Shown here: positions 16,503-26,793 of the stretch, piece after piece
How the letters are laid out: each line of letters starts with the position of its first letter
How positions within the stretch are numbered: the first letter of the stretch is position 1
NCBI RefSeq assembly: GCF_002094855.1
Contig: NZ_ARYN01000002.1
Span: 1-64,000 of the forward strand
Reading direction: 5' to 3'
DNA from: Zunongwangia atlantica 22II14-10F7
Lineage (GTDB): Bacteria > Bacteroidota > Bacteroidia > Flavobacteriales > Flavobacteriaceae
DNA: 64,000 bases
The notes under the pieces: generated by a model
What the model saw: only the letters and a program-made list of their open reading frames with translations
What the model was told of the DNA's origin: nothing
The model's database searches: none
Position numbers and translations under genes: made by a program

Positions 16503-17252
16503 TTATAGGTTTAGATTGGGGTAATCCTGTTTTAATGCGTTCTGAATTTGTACAAATTCAGAATATAATTCTTCTATTAATTTTTTAAAATCGTCATCTT
16601 TTGCTTTGTAAGTAATCTCGTCACAGAGTTCTACTCCTTTAAAATTCTCGACCATCGCAAAAGAAGGTTTTATTTTATGAGCAATCTTACGAATCTCTTC
16701 GTAGTCTTTAGTTTTAACTTTAAGATACAAATCTCCAATATCTTTTGCAACAGACGCCGAAAAAAGTTGTAAGGATTCCTCTATAAACTCTAAACTATTA
16801 TCTGAAATCTCTTTCAAATATTCTACTGAATAACAACAGCTTTTGGCCGATTTTAGCACAGATTTTTCCTGCTTATTAATATTGTCCAGTAAAATATTGA
16901 TATTATCTCCCAACAAATAAAACTGATCTACAGGAACTAATTTTTGTGAAGCTATAACTTCTGTACCTTCAGATTCCTGTAATACTATACTATACGGATT
17001 TTTATTTAACTCAGTTTTTATATAATCTATAGTTTTATAAGCATTAAGAGGAAGATTATTCTCCTGAATAATCAAAGTTTTAATTCCTTCTTCGGTTTCA
17101 AACTTTTTGATTGCTTCTAAACCAGATTTTACGTAGTGGCAATAAAAACCCTGCTCTTTAAGAAAAAGAGATAGTTGTGCTACCTGATCGTAATCTTTAT
17201 GTACGATCAACACACCGTGTAGGCCTGCCAATTCTTTAGATTGATCTTCCAT
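16503..17252 (-). CDS. degenerate receiver plus HPt phosphotransfer protein
   Basis: Residues 10-125 resemble a receiver domain (GVLIVHKDYDQVAQL) but lack the usual acidic pocket: the place of the phospho-Asp is taken by EN in IIQENNLPLN. Residues about 150-245 form an HPt domain with the phospho-acceptor His near 191 in IAHKIKPSFAMV. It is therefore probably a phosphotransfer intermediate between the large hybrid kinase upstream and the single receiver downstream. Gene spacing is short (58 bp from the kinase, 2 bp to the receiver). Confidence 0.82.
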   Translation of the reverse strand: MEDQSKELAGLHGVLIVHKDYDQVAQLSLFLKEQGFYCHYVKSGLEAIKKFETEEGIKTLIIQENNLPLNAYKTIDYIKTELNKNPYSIVLQESEGTEVIASQKLVPVDQFYLLGDNINILLDNINKQEKSVLKSAKSCCYSVEYLKEISDNSLEFIEESLQLFSASVAKDIGDLYLKVKTKDYEEIRKIAHKIKPSFAMVENFKGVELCDEITYKAKDDDFKKLIEELYSEFVQIQNALKQDYPNLNL

Positions 17253-17310
17253 TTTGTAGGTGATTTAGGGCTCATAACCTGCAAAACTTCAATGAAAAAA
17301 TAGTAATTCT

Positions 17311-20300
17311 CTAAATGCTATCTTTCAATAAATTTATTTCTGCTTCGATCTCCTTTTCTAAATCTAATAATATCGATTCTTTAAATAGGTTAAATTCTTC
17401 TAATCTGCCCGCAAGATACTCCAATTTATAGAAACAACAATTTTGTGCCGAGCCTTTTATTTTGTGGCCTAATTTGTTTATTCCCTCTAAATCGCGATGT
17501 TCGATTAGTCTTCTTAATTGCTTAGGATATTCATCCAAACTTTGCTTTACAATTTGCATAAGTTGATCGTAGGTGTTTTGATCCTGATCAAACTTTTCTA
17601 GCAATTTTTGCTTATCGAAGTGTTCCAGACTATTTGTATTTTCTAGATCTTCGTTTTTATTTAATAAATACTCTTCTATAACAGATTTTATAGTTTCAAA
17701 AACTACAGGTTTGGTAATATAATCGTCCATTCCCGCTTCAAGACAACGATCTTTTTCTCCTTTTATAGTTCGTGCTGTTAAGGCTATGATGGGAACATGA
17801 CTCTCTTCATTGCGCTCTTCTTCAAACTTTCTTATTTCTTCAGAAGCCTCAAAACCACTCATTATTGGCATTTGGATATCCATAAAAATGATATCTACAG
17901 GGTTTACTTTATAAAATGATACTGCATCTAAACCATTTTCGACTTCGAAAATTTCAGCATTTGGAACCGCTTTGGTTAAAATGGTTTTTGCCAAAAATTT
18001 ATTTACCGGGTTATCCTCGGCAACTAAAATTCTAAATTTATCCTCAAAAGTTTTTTCTGTAACCACATCTACAATATTTTCTTCAATATCTTTAAATGGT
18101 GCCTGTATCTGGTTTAACATCCCAAATAACTGATCTATTTTAATAGGCTTGGTAATATTAAACTGTACATCTAGTTCTTCACAGGATTTACCTAATTTCT
18201 CTTCTTCAGCAGAGCTATGTAGAAGGATTAATGGCAATTGATCTGCATTTACCTTTAAATCGTTTCGTAAATGCGCAATAAAATCGATCCCTGTCATATA
18301 CGGCATATTGTAATCTACAATTGCCAATTGATATTTATTATTCTTTTCTAGTACGTTTAAAGCTTCGATAGCGTTAGAAACTGCATCGCAGTTAATATCT
18401 TCCATCGCCAGCATTTCTTTAAGAATAACCTGATTATTATAATTATCATCTATAACCAGTACATCATTAATTTTTCTGAAATTATTATTAAGGAATGATT
18501 CTCCTTCTTCAGATTCAAAACATACTTTAAAAGAAAAGGTAGAGCCTACACCCAACTCACTTTTTAAATCCAGCTTACTATTCATTAAATATAGCAGCTT
18601 GTTTGAAATGGTAAGGCCTAATCCCGTACCCCCATATTTTCTTGTGGTACTGGCATCTTCCTGATCAAAAGCTTTAAAAATTCGTTCCAGGTTTTGTGGT
18701 GCAATACCAATCCCCGTATCCCTTACGATAAAATTGTATTCTCTTTTATTTTCATTATTAAGCTGGCCGGCTTCTATACGTAATTCAATTTCTCCCTGAT
18801 TAGTGAATTTTACGGCGTTTCCTAATAAATTGGTAAGGATTTGTCGAATCCTTACTGAATCCCCATAAATGTAACGATCTACATCTGGACTAATATTCAG
18901 TAAAACTTCTAATCCTTTTTCGTGAGCTTTATGCTTAACTACATCTATTGTTTGCCCACAAAGCTCTATAATATTTACTTTTTCTACACTTAATTCTAAC
19001 TTTCCAGCTTCGATTTTAGAGAAATCCAGAATATCATTAATTAAATCCAGTAAAGTGTTGGCAGAATTATAAACCGTCTCCATGTATTGTTTCTGACTGG
19101 TATTTAATTCGGTCTTCATTAAAAGATCTGTAAATCCAATTACACCGTTTAATGGAGTTCTAATTTCATGACTCATATTGGCCAGAAATTCAGATTTAGA
19201 TTTACTGGCAGCTTCCGCTTTTAACTTCGCTTCTACCAGCGAATTCTCCATCTCTTTTCTCTTCGTTATATCCTGAATGGTTGCCAAAATAATATCCCTT
19301 CCATTAGAATCTTTAATTTTAGCACCGTTCACTAAAGCTGGATATACAGTGCCATCTTTTTTGATGAAGTTCTTTTCAAAAGGTTCTACTTTTCCATTTA
19401 AAACCACTTTACCAAAACGATCCTGAGCTAGTGGAATAAATTCTTTTGGAGTGATTTTGCGATAAGATATACCGGTAAATTCTTCTTTGGTATATCCTGA
19501 AGATGCTATTAGAGATTGATTAGCTTCTACAAAAGTTCCATTTTCGACATCTATTAAACCTATCCCAATTGGTGAAAGTTCGTAAAGCGATCTAAATCTG
19601 GCCTCATTTTGTTTAATTTGGCGCTCTGCTATTTTTCTATCGGTAATATCGCTTTGGGTACCAATCATACGAAGTGGCTTTTTATCCTTTGTCCATTCGG
19701 TTACCTTACCGCGATCCAGAATCCATTTATATTGATTGTCTTTACATTTAATCCTTTTCTCTATATGGTATACAGCGACTTTTCCACTAAAATAATCGTC
19801 TAAGGCTTTCTCACTTTTTTCTACGTCGCTAGGATGTATTCGTTTATCCCATTCCGTTACATCTGTAAGATCATCACTTTCATCAAAACCAAGCATTTCT
19901 TTTGCCCTTTTTGATAAAAATTGTGTGTTAGAATCTATAAACCAATCCCAAATACCATCACCAGATCCTTCTAAAGCAAATTGCCAACGCTGTTCGCTTT
20001 GTTTTAATTCTTCCTGAATGGCTTTTAACTGAGAAATATCTGTTGCTACACCTACATATCCTGTAATCTCATCCTGGGCATTTTTAATTGCCGTAACGAC
20101 TAGCTGAACAGGAAAACGTTCTCCATTTTTACGAATATACGTCCACTCTAAAGACTCGTAATCTTTAATTTTGGGGCCAGTTGTAAATACATCGAAGCCT
20201 CGTATTTCTTTACCATATTTTTTTGAAAGTTCTATTTCCCGCCTTTTAACCTCGGCTTCATCGTGCAGGATAAATACCTTTTCTTTATCGATCATATCTT

Positions 20301-22014
20301 CGGCCTTATAGCCAAAGAAATTTTCTGCGCCTTTATTAAATTTCTTTATTACTCCGTTTAAATCTCCTTCAATAATAGAAACCTGGGTTGTGGCCTCCAT
20401 AAGGTTCTGTAATTCACGGAAACTTTTATTTATATTTTCCTGGGCTTCTTTCGCTGCGGTTATGTCATTTATTTGAGATATAAAATAAACCGGTTCTCCT
20501 TGCTCATCCTTTAATAAAGAAACGGTTAACAGCCCCCATAATAAGTGACCATCTTTATGAATGTATCGTTTCTCCATCGTATAGGTATCGATCTCGCCTG
20601 CTAACAACTTTGTTAATAGTCTTAGATCTTTATCTAAATCTTCAGGATAAGTAACATCCATAAAAGACATTTCCATAAACTCCTCTTTGGTGTAACCAAT
20701 CATCTTACTAAGATTATGGTTTACATTAATCCATTTACCGTCTAGAGAAACTAAAGACATTCCGTTAGGAGAATAATCGAATGCACTTTTAAACTGACTG
20801 GCATTTCTAAATGATTCGGCTTCAAGTTCACGCCTGGCGGTAATATCTTCAACCTGAGTAATAATTAATTTAGGGCTGCCATCTTTTTCTCTTAGTAAAG
20901 AAGTAAATGACTGCACCCAAATGATACTGCCATCACCCTTATAAAATCTACATTCTATTCTATAACTATCAAATTCTCCTTCTATTAGCCTTCTTCTCTT
21001 ATCTGCTGCTAACTCTAAATCGTCCTGATGAATTACATCTTTTAGCGATAGATTATAAATCTTCTCTATGGAAACATTTTCATATCCAAAAATGCTTATT
21101 GCTGAATTATTAGCATGAAAAACTTTATTGGTTTCTGGTTCTACCAAAATGATTCCTAACGGAGAAGTATCAAAAATCCCCTGAAACCTTGATTGGGTTA
21201 ACTGAAATTCAAAATCCTGGTTTTTCTGTTCTGTAATGTCCTGAAAAGCTCCATAAACCCTAACGGTCTTACCTCCTTCTCTTTCAGCATTTCCAAAAAC
21301 CCTAACCCATTTTTTATTTCCTTTGGCAGATAAAATCTCGAAATCTCCCATAAAAGAACTTCCTTCTTCTATAGCTTTCGTAAATATTTGGGTAATGCGT
21401 TCTCTATTTTCACCTTCCAAATAAAAATTAAGACCTTCGGCTACATTTGGCACGTAATCTTCAGCAACCTCATGTATATCCCTGGTAACCTTGGTCCAAA
21501 GAACATTGTTATTTACAAGATCTACCATCCAACCACCTACACTCGCAACTTCATTGGTTTTATCAAAAACCTCATTTAATTTTTTAAGATAGCTAATCTC
21601 GTCGTGCAGACTCAAATATTTTTCTTTAAAAGGAATATATTGCTGTAGAATAAACACATAATCCTTATCGCCGCAAGCACCGCAGCGCATTTTCCTAAAA
21701 TGAAAACGCCATTTTTTAGCATCAGCTTCAGTACTATAAAAATCGATTTGATCTTCTTCCTTTTCTGAAGTCAAAAATTCTTCCGTAAAACCTAGAAAAT
21801 TAACCTGATCGTTGGCAAGATCACATAATTGATTAAAATTAAGCGATTTCTTTTTACTGTGAACCTGATTGAAATTTCCCCAAATCGCACTATCGGCAAC
21901 ATCAACAAACCAAATGCACTCAAAAATATGCTCTCCAAACCAGCATATGAGATTCGCATTTTCTGCAATTAAATTTTTAAACTCTGCATGTAGATTTTTA
22001 AAATGTAATGCCAT
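17311..22014 (-). CDS. giant hybrid histidine kinase with multiple PAS domains, two receivers and HPt
   Basis: This 1567-residue protein starts with about 130 residues of no recognised family containing a CGACG motif. A chain of roughly six PAS/PAC units follows (about 145-930), with repeated endings such as QDITEQK, QVEDITARR, ATDISQLK and IQDITKRK. The kinase core has MSHEIRTPLNG with the phospho-His near 948, and an ATPase domain. Two receivers have phospho-Asp near 1234 (VDYNMPYMTG) and 1378 (MDIQMPIMSG), and a C-terminal HPt has its His near 1516 (GHKIKGSA). No clear membrane helix is visible, so it probably senses an internal signal. It heads the glycosyltransferase operon. Confidence 0.9.
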   Translation of the reverse strand: MALHFKNLHAEFKNLIAENANLICWFGEHIFECIWFVDVADSAIWGNFNQVHSKKKSLNFNQLCDLANDQVNFLGFTEEFLTSEKEEDQIDFYSTEADAKKWRFHFRKMRCGACGDKDYVFILQQYIPFKEKYLSLHDEISYLKKLNEVFDKTNEVASVGGWMVDLVNNNVLWTKVTRDIHEVAEDYVPNVAEGLNFYLEGENRERITQIFTKAIEEGSSFMGDFEILSAKGNKKWVRVFGNAEREGGKTVRVYGAFQDITEQKNQDFEFQLTQSRFQGIFDTSPLGIILVEPETNKVFHANNSAISIFGYENVSIEKIYNLSLKDVIHQDDLELAADKRRRLIEGEFDSYRIECRFYKGDGSIIWVQSFTSLLREKDGSPKLIITQVEDITARRELEAESFRNASQFKSAFDYSPNGMSLVSLDGKWINVNHNLSKMIGYTKEEFMEMSFMDVTYPEDLDKDLRLLTKLLAGEIDTYTMEKRYIHKDGHLLWGLLTVSLLKDEQGEPVYFISQINDITAAKEAQENINKSFRELQNLMEATTQVSIIEGDLNGVIKKFNKGAENFFGYKAEDMIDKEKVFILHDEAEVKRREIELSKKYGKEIRGFDVFTTGPKIKDYESLEWTYIRKNGERFPVQLVVTAIKNAQDEITGYVGVATDISQLKAIQEELKQSEQRWQFALEGSGDGIWDWFIDSNTQFLSKRAKEMLGFDESDDLTDVTEWDKRIHPSDVEKSEKALDDYFSGKVAVYHIEKRIKCKDNQYKWILDRGKVTEWTKDKKPLRMIGTQSDITDRKIAERQIKQNEARFRSLYELSPIGIGLIDVENGTFVEANQSLIASSGYTKEEFTGISYRKITPKEFIPLAQDRFGKVVLNGKVEPFEKNFIKKDGTVYPALVNGAKIKDSNGRDIILATIQDITKRKEMENSLVEAKLKAEAASKSKSEFLANMSHEIRTPLNGVIGFTDLLMKTELNTSQKQYMETVYNSANTLLDLINDILDFSKIEAGKLELSVEKVNIIELCGQTIDVVKHKAHEKGLEVLLNISPDVDRYIYGDSVRIRQILTNLLGNAVKFTNQGEIELRIEAGQLNNENKREYNFIVRDTGIGIAPQNLERIFKAFDQEDASTTRKYGGTGLGLTISNKLLYLMNSKLDLKSELGVGSTFSFKVCFESEEGESFLNNNFRKINDVLVIDDNYNNQVILKEMLAMEDINCDAVSNAIEALNVLEKNNKYQLAIVDYNMPYMTGIDFIAHLRNDLKVNADQLPLILLHSSAEEEKLGKSCEELDVQFNITKPIKIDQLFGMLNQIQAPFKDIEENIVDVVTEKTFEDKFRILVAEDNPVNKFLAKTILTKAVPNAEIFEVENGLDAVSFYKVNPVDIIFMDIQMPIMSGFEASEEIRKFEEERNEESHVPIIALTARTIKGEKDRCLEAGMDDYITKPVVFETIKSVIEEYLLNKNEDLENTNSLEHFDKQKLLEKFDQDQNTYDQLMQIVKQSLDEYPKQLRRLIEHRDLEGINKLGHKIKGSAQNCCFYKLEYLAGRLEEFNLFKESILLDLEKEIEAEINLLKDSI

Positions 22015-22600
22015 AAAAATTTATAGTGGATTAATCCAATGATACTTTAAACCTAAAAAATATATATTATAACTAATCTAATTTACAATAATATTCGTTT
22101 TTCTGTATTGAAAATTGATCTTGATTGCAAAATATCAATTAATTCCTAAAAATCTAATTTTAGATAACAATCTAAACAGAAAATTAGCTAGCTAAAAGCT
22201 ATAAGAGCACCTAAAATAGGATAAAAGACCACTTTTCTTTATTTTAAGGAAAGAAAAATCACCTTTAAACATTTGGGTTAAAAATTATTGAAGAACAGCA
22301 TATTGAAATTATACATTTTTAGTCAGATTTTTTTTCACAATCAATATTTCATTTTATCAAGATGTAAGAAAATACTAATAGTTAGATTTTTAAATATCGA
22401 AAAATGTTTGAATATCTTAAGCTTCAGCAATTATTAAACGTCACTCTTATTTTCCTTATAATTTCTTTATGTATCTGTGTTAAATAAATGCTTAAGTCGC
22501 TACAGCACTTCATTTTTATAGTTTGAAATATTTACTTTAGACATCAAAGACGGCCAGATTTTATTAGTGTATTTTATATCACTTGAACTAAATTTTTGAA
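22015..22600. other. AT-rich divergent intergenic region
   Basis: About 590 bp separate the hybrid kinase and the formate/nitrite channel gene. I see no credible gene, repeat or RNA here. It must hold the promoters of both flanking genes, but no convincing -33/-7 pair could be assigned by eye. Confidence 0.6.
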
Positions 22601-23500
22601 ATGGAAAACGAAGAATTAGAAGAAAAGAAAAAGGAAAAGGAGCAGGAAAAAAAACAGGAGAGCATAGACAAAGAGCTAAAAGACTCAACTTCACATTCTG
22701 GCGACGACAGTACAAAATCTCATGGTGAGATTTTAAAACAGCAAATTATTGAAGGCCAGGAAACATACGATCGTAACCCTCGCAGTATTTTGTTAAGTTC
22801 TATCACCGCCGGATTAGAAATAGGTTTTAGCTATCTTTTACTTTGTAGCGTATTTTCTTTTTTTAGTGATAGTTTCCCTGAAAAAACCTTGTTTAAAATC
22901 ATGGCATTTGTTTATCCTGTTGGGTTTATTTTAGTGATTTTAGGGCAGTCGATTTTATTTACAGAACAAACTTCACTACTTACCCTGCCTGTTTTAAACA
23001 ACAAAAGAAGTATTAAAAGTTTGTTGAAGATCTGGGGGACGGTAATCGCAGGTAATCTTCTTGGTGGTTACATTATTGCGTTTATCCTAATTTGGATTGG
23101 TCCAAAACTTAATCTTTTTGAGCATAATACAATAGAAAAAATTGCGCATCACGTTACCGATTATAATGGTTTTGTGATCTTTGTAAGCGCTATTTTAGCA
23201 GGATGGCTTATGGGCTTACTTTCATGGCTTATAACCTCCTCACGTGATACCATGAGCCGTATTTTTATCATTTTTATAATTACTGCAACAATGGCCTTTA
23301 CCGGGCTTCACCACAGTATTATAGGTAGTATAGAGGTTTTTGCCGGTATGATTGTATCGCCAAATATCGAAATTCTGGATTATCTTAAATTTCAAAGTTT
23401 TGGATTATTAGGAAACTCTATTGGTGGTGGTGTTTTTGTAGCACTATTAAAATACAGGGCTTTTGTGTACAATATCGATATGGAACGTAGAAATTATTAG
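22601..23500 (+). CDS. formate/nitrite transporter (FNT) family channel
   Basis: After a very charged N-terminal tail of about 60 residues (runs of Glu and Lys), six membrane segments with FNT features follow, for example ISLL-type broken helices LFTEQTSLLTLPVLN and TGLHHSIIGSIEVFAG. The pore His expected in FNT channels is probably in GLHHS. The family conducts small monocarboxylates or nitrite, while hydrosulfide is carried by some members. This protein resembles the YfdC-like branch, whose substrate is not settled. It is 14 bp before the dehydrogenase gene. Confidence 0.8.
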   Translation: MENEELEEKKKEKEQEKKQESIDKELKDSTSHSGDDSTKSHGEILKQQIIEGQETYDRNPRSILLSSITAGLEIGFSYLLLCSVFSFFSDSFPEKTLFKIMAFVYPVGFILVILGQSILFTEQTSLLTLPVLNNKRSIKSLLKIWGTVIAGNLLGGYIIAFILIWIGPKLNLFEHNTIEKIAHHVTDYNGFVIFVSAILAGWLMGLLSWLITSSRDTMSRIFIIFIITATMAFTGLHHSIIGSIEVFAGMIVSPNIEILDYLKFQSFGLLGNSIGGGVFVALLKYRAFVYNIDMERRNY

Positions 23501-23514
23501 TTGAAATATATAAA

Positions 23515-24372
23515 ATGACTTCAGAAAAATTTAAAATAGGTTGGATTGGTTTAGGAAAAATGGGAAATCCCATGTCTAAACAAATTTTAAAAGCAGGATA
23601 TCCATTAAGAGTTTATAATCGCTCTCAGGAAAAAACAAAAGCTTTAGAAACCGAAGGAGCAACCTCTGCCGCAACGGCTAAAGAATTGGTTGAAAAAACA
23701 GATGCTATTTTCATTATGGTTTCTAATGACGAGGCTGTAAGTGAAATCTTCAATCAGGAAAACGGAATTTTTTCTGCGGAAGTAAAAAATAAGATCTTTA
23801 TAAATGCCAGTACAATTTCTCCGGAATTAAGCATTTCCCTTTCCGAAGAATTAAAAAATAAAAATGCATTTTATCTGGATGCTCCCGTATCTGGGAGTGT
23901 AAAACAAGCTGAAGATGCAACACTGGTAAGTATTGTTGGTGGCGAACAATCAATCTTCGATAAAGTGAAACCGGTTTTAGAGGCCTATTCTAAAAAAGCT
24001 ATTCTTGTGGGAGAAAATGGTGTTGGAAATGCTGCAAAATTAGCGGTAAATACTTACTTAGGGATCTTAACACAGGGACTGGCTGAGATTATTCAATTTT
24101 CACGTACAAAAAATGTAAAAACTGAAGATCTTATGGAGATTATTAATAACAGCGCCTTAGGAAGTACTTTTGGAAAAATTAAAGGAGAAGCCGCTATTAA
24201 CGAAAATTACAATGCAGCCTTTACTTTAGAGCATCTTACCAAAGATTTAAGACTGGCGCAAAACAGCGGATTTGACAAACCGGTTGGAAATGCTGCGTAT
24301 AACACTTTTAAAAACGCCGAAGCTGAACTTGGAGCTGAAGATGTTATTGCCATCATTAAGAAATTATCTTAA
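23515..24372 (+). CDS. NAD(P)-dependent beta-hydroxyacid dehydrogenase (HIBADH family)
   Basis: A 285-residue cytoplasmic oxidoreductase has an N-terminal Rossmann fold GLGKMGNPM (residues 13-21), the family substrate motif DAPVSGS, and the catalytic-Lys segment GNAAKLAVNTYLG. Members oxidise 3-hydroxyisobutyrate or reduce glyoxylate or succinic semialdehyde; the sequence alone does not decide. The Rossmann loop carries YNRSQEK, where the Arg suggests NADPH. Probably transcribed with the FNT channel gene upstream. Confidence 0.88.
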   Translation: MTSEKFKIGWIGLGKMGNPMSKQILKAGYPLRVYNRSQEKTKALETEGATSAATAKELVEKTDAIFIMVSNDEAVSEIFNQENGIFSAEVKNKIFINASTISPELSISLSEELKNKNAFYLDAPVSGSVKQAEDATLVSIVGGEQSIFDKVKPVLEAYSKKAILVGENGVGNAAKLAVNTYLGILTQGLAEIIQFSRTKNVKTEDLMEIINNSALGSTFGKIKGEAAINENYNAAFTLEHLTKDLRLAQNSGFDKPVGNAAYNTFKNAEAELGAEDVIAIIKKLS

Positions 24373-24487
24373 ATTCTTAAAATAACTACCTAAAGAAGAA
24401 TGTTTGATGTAATTATTGAAAGCTGATATTATTTAGTTCATATGCCGATTCCGTATGAAACAAAAATAATTAATCTCGGTTACCGAT

Positions 24488-24495
24488 TAGATTTG
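24488..24495 (+). promoter_or_regulatory. -7 box before the CDF transporter
   Basis: TAGATTTG matches TAnnTTTG, 37 bp upstream of the chosen start codon at 24533. A -33 element is not obvious. Confidence 0.45.
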
Positions 24496-24532
24496 CACTG
24501 GGATTGCATAAGTCCCGATGTACTTTTACACC

Positions 24533-25462
24533 ATGTCACACCACCACCATCACCACCATAATCAATCGGGTAAAAACCTGAAGCTTGCGTTTTTCCTAAA
24601 CTTAGGATTTACAATTTTAGAATTTTTCGGCGGAATTTACGTAAACAGTATCGCCATTATGTCTGATGCGGTTCACGACCTTGGCGATAGCCTTTCTTTG
24701 GGAACAGCCTGGTATCTGGATAAAAAGTCTAAAAAAGGAGCAGACGAAAAATACAGCTTTGGCTATAAGCGATTTTCGTTACTGGGAGCTTTAATCAATA
24801 GCATTGTATTGATTGCTGGATCTGTTTACGTTATTTCTGAAGCTATTGAAAGACTTTTTGATCCACAACCTTCAGATGCACAAGGAATGATCGTGTTTGC
24901 CATTGTAGGTGTTTTAGTCAACGGTTTTGCAGCCTGGAAACTAAGTGGCGGCACCAGTCTCAATGAAAAAGCAGTTTCCTGGCATTTACTTGAAGATGTT
25001 TTAGGTTGGGTAGCGGTATTAATCGTTGCAATCGTACTAAATTTTACAGATAATCAATATTTAGATCCTGCCCTATCGCTGTTAATTACGCTGTATATTC
25101 TTTACAATGTAATACTTAGGCTTAAGGAGACACTGTACATTTTTCTACAGGGAGTTCCTAAAGAAATTAAGCCCGAAAAAATTAAAAAAGACATCCTAAA
25201 AATCAACAATATTGACTCGTTACATCATATGCATGTTTGGAGTTTAGAAGGAGAACATCACGTTTTTACTTCCCATATTAAACTGAAAAATATTACTGAT
25301 TTCCAGGAATTACTCGAGGTAAAAAAACAGATAAAAGAGGTTTTAAAAGCATATCATTTTGATCATTACACCATCGAAACCGAATTAGATAATGAAAGTT
25401 GTGAACTGCTTACCAGCGAAGAGCATGAGCATGATGAAGACCATAGTCATGATCATCATTGA
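24533..25462 (+). CDS. cation diffusion facilitator (CDF) family zinc/divalent metal exporter
   Basis: This 309-residue inner-membrane antiporter has six helices. The metal site residues are visible as SDAVHDLGDSLS in helix 2 and HLLEDVLGWVAVL in helix 5, and a C-terminal cytoplasmic domain is present (HHMHVWSLEGEHHVF). Both ends are His-rich: the protein begins MSHHHHHHHN and ends HEHDEDHSHDHH, probably metal-buffering tails. The start at 24533 places the seven His right after the initiator; an upstream in-frame ATG at 24518 is less likely. The 3' end abuts the convergent gene at 25463. Confidence 0.92.
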   Translation: MSHHHHHHHNQSGKNLKLAFFLNLGFTILEFFGGIYVNSIAIMSDAVHDLGDSLSLGTAWYLDKKSKKGADEKYSFGYKRFSLLGALINSIVLIAGSVYVISEAIERLFDPQPSDAQGMIVFAIVGVLVNGFAAWKLSGGTSLNEKAVSWHLLEDVLGWVAVLIVAIVLNFTDNQYLDPALSLLITLYILYNVILRLKETLYIFLQGVPKEIKPEKIKKDILKINNIDSLHHMHVWSLEGEHHVFTSHIKLKNITDFQELLEVKKQIKEVLKAYHFDHYTIETELDNESCELLTSEEHEHDEDHSHDHH

Positions 25463-26689
25463 TCATAAATTAAAAAGTCTGTAGCCAATTATAAATGATA
25501 AAGATTTATATTCTGAGCTTAAAGGTTTAGAGCCAAAAATATTTCTTTCTGTTTGGTACCTTAGTTCAACAGACAATTTATCATTGTATAGATAACCTAT
25601 ACCTCCCATTGCATTTATAGCTGTAGTAAACTCATGTTCCAAAGGAAAGCTAGAACTATTGGTTCTTCTTACATCGTAAGAACTACCAAGGTCCACATCT
25701 ACTACAGGACCGGCATTTAAGAATATTCTCGATTTCTCTCCAAAATTCACATAATATCTTAAGCCTATAGGAATTTCTAAAGAAGAATATTTGATTTCAG
25801 TAAAAAGAATACCTCCACTAACTTCAGAAGTAATAACAGACTCTTCTTTGTTATAATTTTGGTAAGTAGGCTCCAAAATAAGACTAAACTTTTTCTGAGT
25901 CCCTATACTCTTTTCTAACTCTAGTCCTAATCTAAATCCAGTATAATCTCCATAATCTACAGTAGAAAATATAGAATTAGAATTGTCAATGCTTAAAGAA
26001 GACTGATAAATTCCAGGCCTAATCGTTAATTGAATTCCCTTTTTAGTTTTCGTCTTGTAAACCTTAAACTCTGAATCTTTACATTCATTGTATTTTTTAA
26101 AGAAACCTATCAAAGATTTTTCTTTGTATTCGATACTATTAAGTTTTGAAGCTGTAAAGATCTCACAATTTAAATTATTAAATAACTGCTGTTTGTATCT
26201 TGAGTTAGTAGCTATTTTATTACTAGGAGTCTTATACATTTTATACACCAACTGTTCGATATCATTTCCTGCTACATTATAAAAATATCGTTTAAGACTA
26301 TTATTTCTATAAGAATATAGATTTCCAGCACCTTCTACAAGAACTTTTAATACTATAGTGTCCTTTTCAAACTCAGCATTTTTGGAAATACTTAAATCAT
26401 TTACTTTTTCAGAAGAACGATCAATATCAACAACTTTTTTAATAAACTTTACCTGATTATAAATTCCAAATTCAGTAAATTCAGATAGAGAAAGACTGAT
26501 TTCTTCTTCTGATAGATCGCTTTTGTAATCAATACTGTTAGGATTATTATCCAAATTTAAATTTTTAATAAAAACTTCATTTTTTATTCCATTTTCATCT
26601 TTAAAATAACCTTTTTGAAAAGATTCCTGTCCAAAAGAGAACAAACAAGACAATAAGAAAAAAACAGTAATAGTAGACTTCAAATTCAT
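25463..26689 (-). CDS. outer-membrane beta-barrel protein with N-terminal domain
   Basis: A signal peptide (MNLKSTITVFFLLSCLFSFGQ) is followed by about 200 residues without a recognised family. A C-terminal barrel-like part then begins around residue 215, with alternating aromatic strands (GFRLGLELEKS, YSSLEIPIGLRYYVNFG, KLSVELRYQTERN, SLSFIIGYRLFNL). It ends in a hydrophobic strand typical of barrels. The fold resembles the PorT-like family; no function is assigned. Its stop is immediately next to the end of the CDF gene. Confidence 0.75.
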   Translation of the reverse strand: MNLKSTITVFFLLSCLFSFGQESFQKGYFKDENGIKNEVFIKNLNLDNNPNSIDYKSDLSEEEISLSLSEFTEFGIYNQVKFIKKVVDIDRSSEKVNDLSISKNAEFEKDTIVLKVLVEGAGNLYSYRNNSLKRYFYNVAGNDIEQLVYKMYKTPSNKIATNSRYKQQLFNNLNCEIFTASKLNSIEYKEKSLIGFFKKYNECKDSEFKVYKTKTKKGIQLTIRPGIYQSSLSIDNSNSIFSTVDYGDYTGFRLGLELEKSIGTQKKFSLILEPTYQNYNKEESVITSEVSGGILFTEIKYSSLEIPIGLRYYVNFGEKSRIFLNAGPVVDVDLGSSYDVRRTNSSSFPLEHEFTTAINAMGGIGYLYNDKLSVELRYQTERNIFGSKPLSSEYKSLSFIIGYRLFNL

Positions 26690-26793
26690 AGGTTCAGAAA
26701 TGCAATTATAACGTTTGGAGCTGCAATAATAAGAGTTTATTTACTTTGAAAGAAACATAAAAGCATGATAATCAAAAATGATACAAAAACTTT

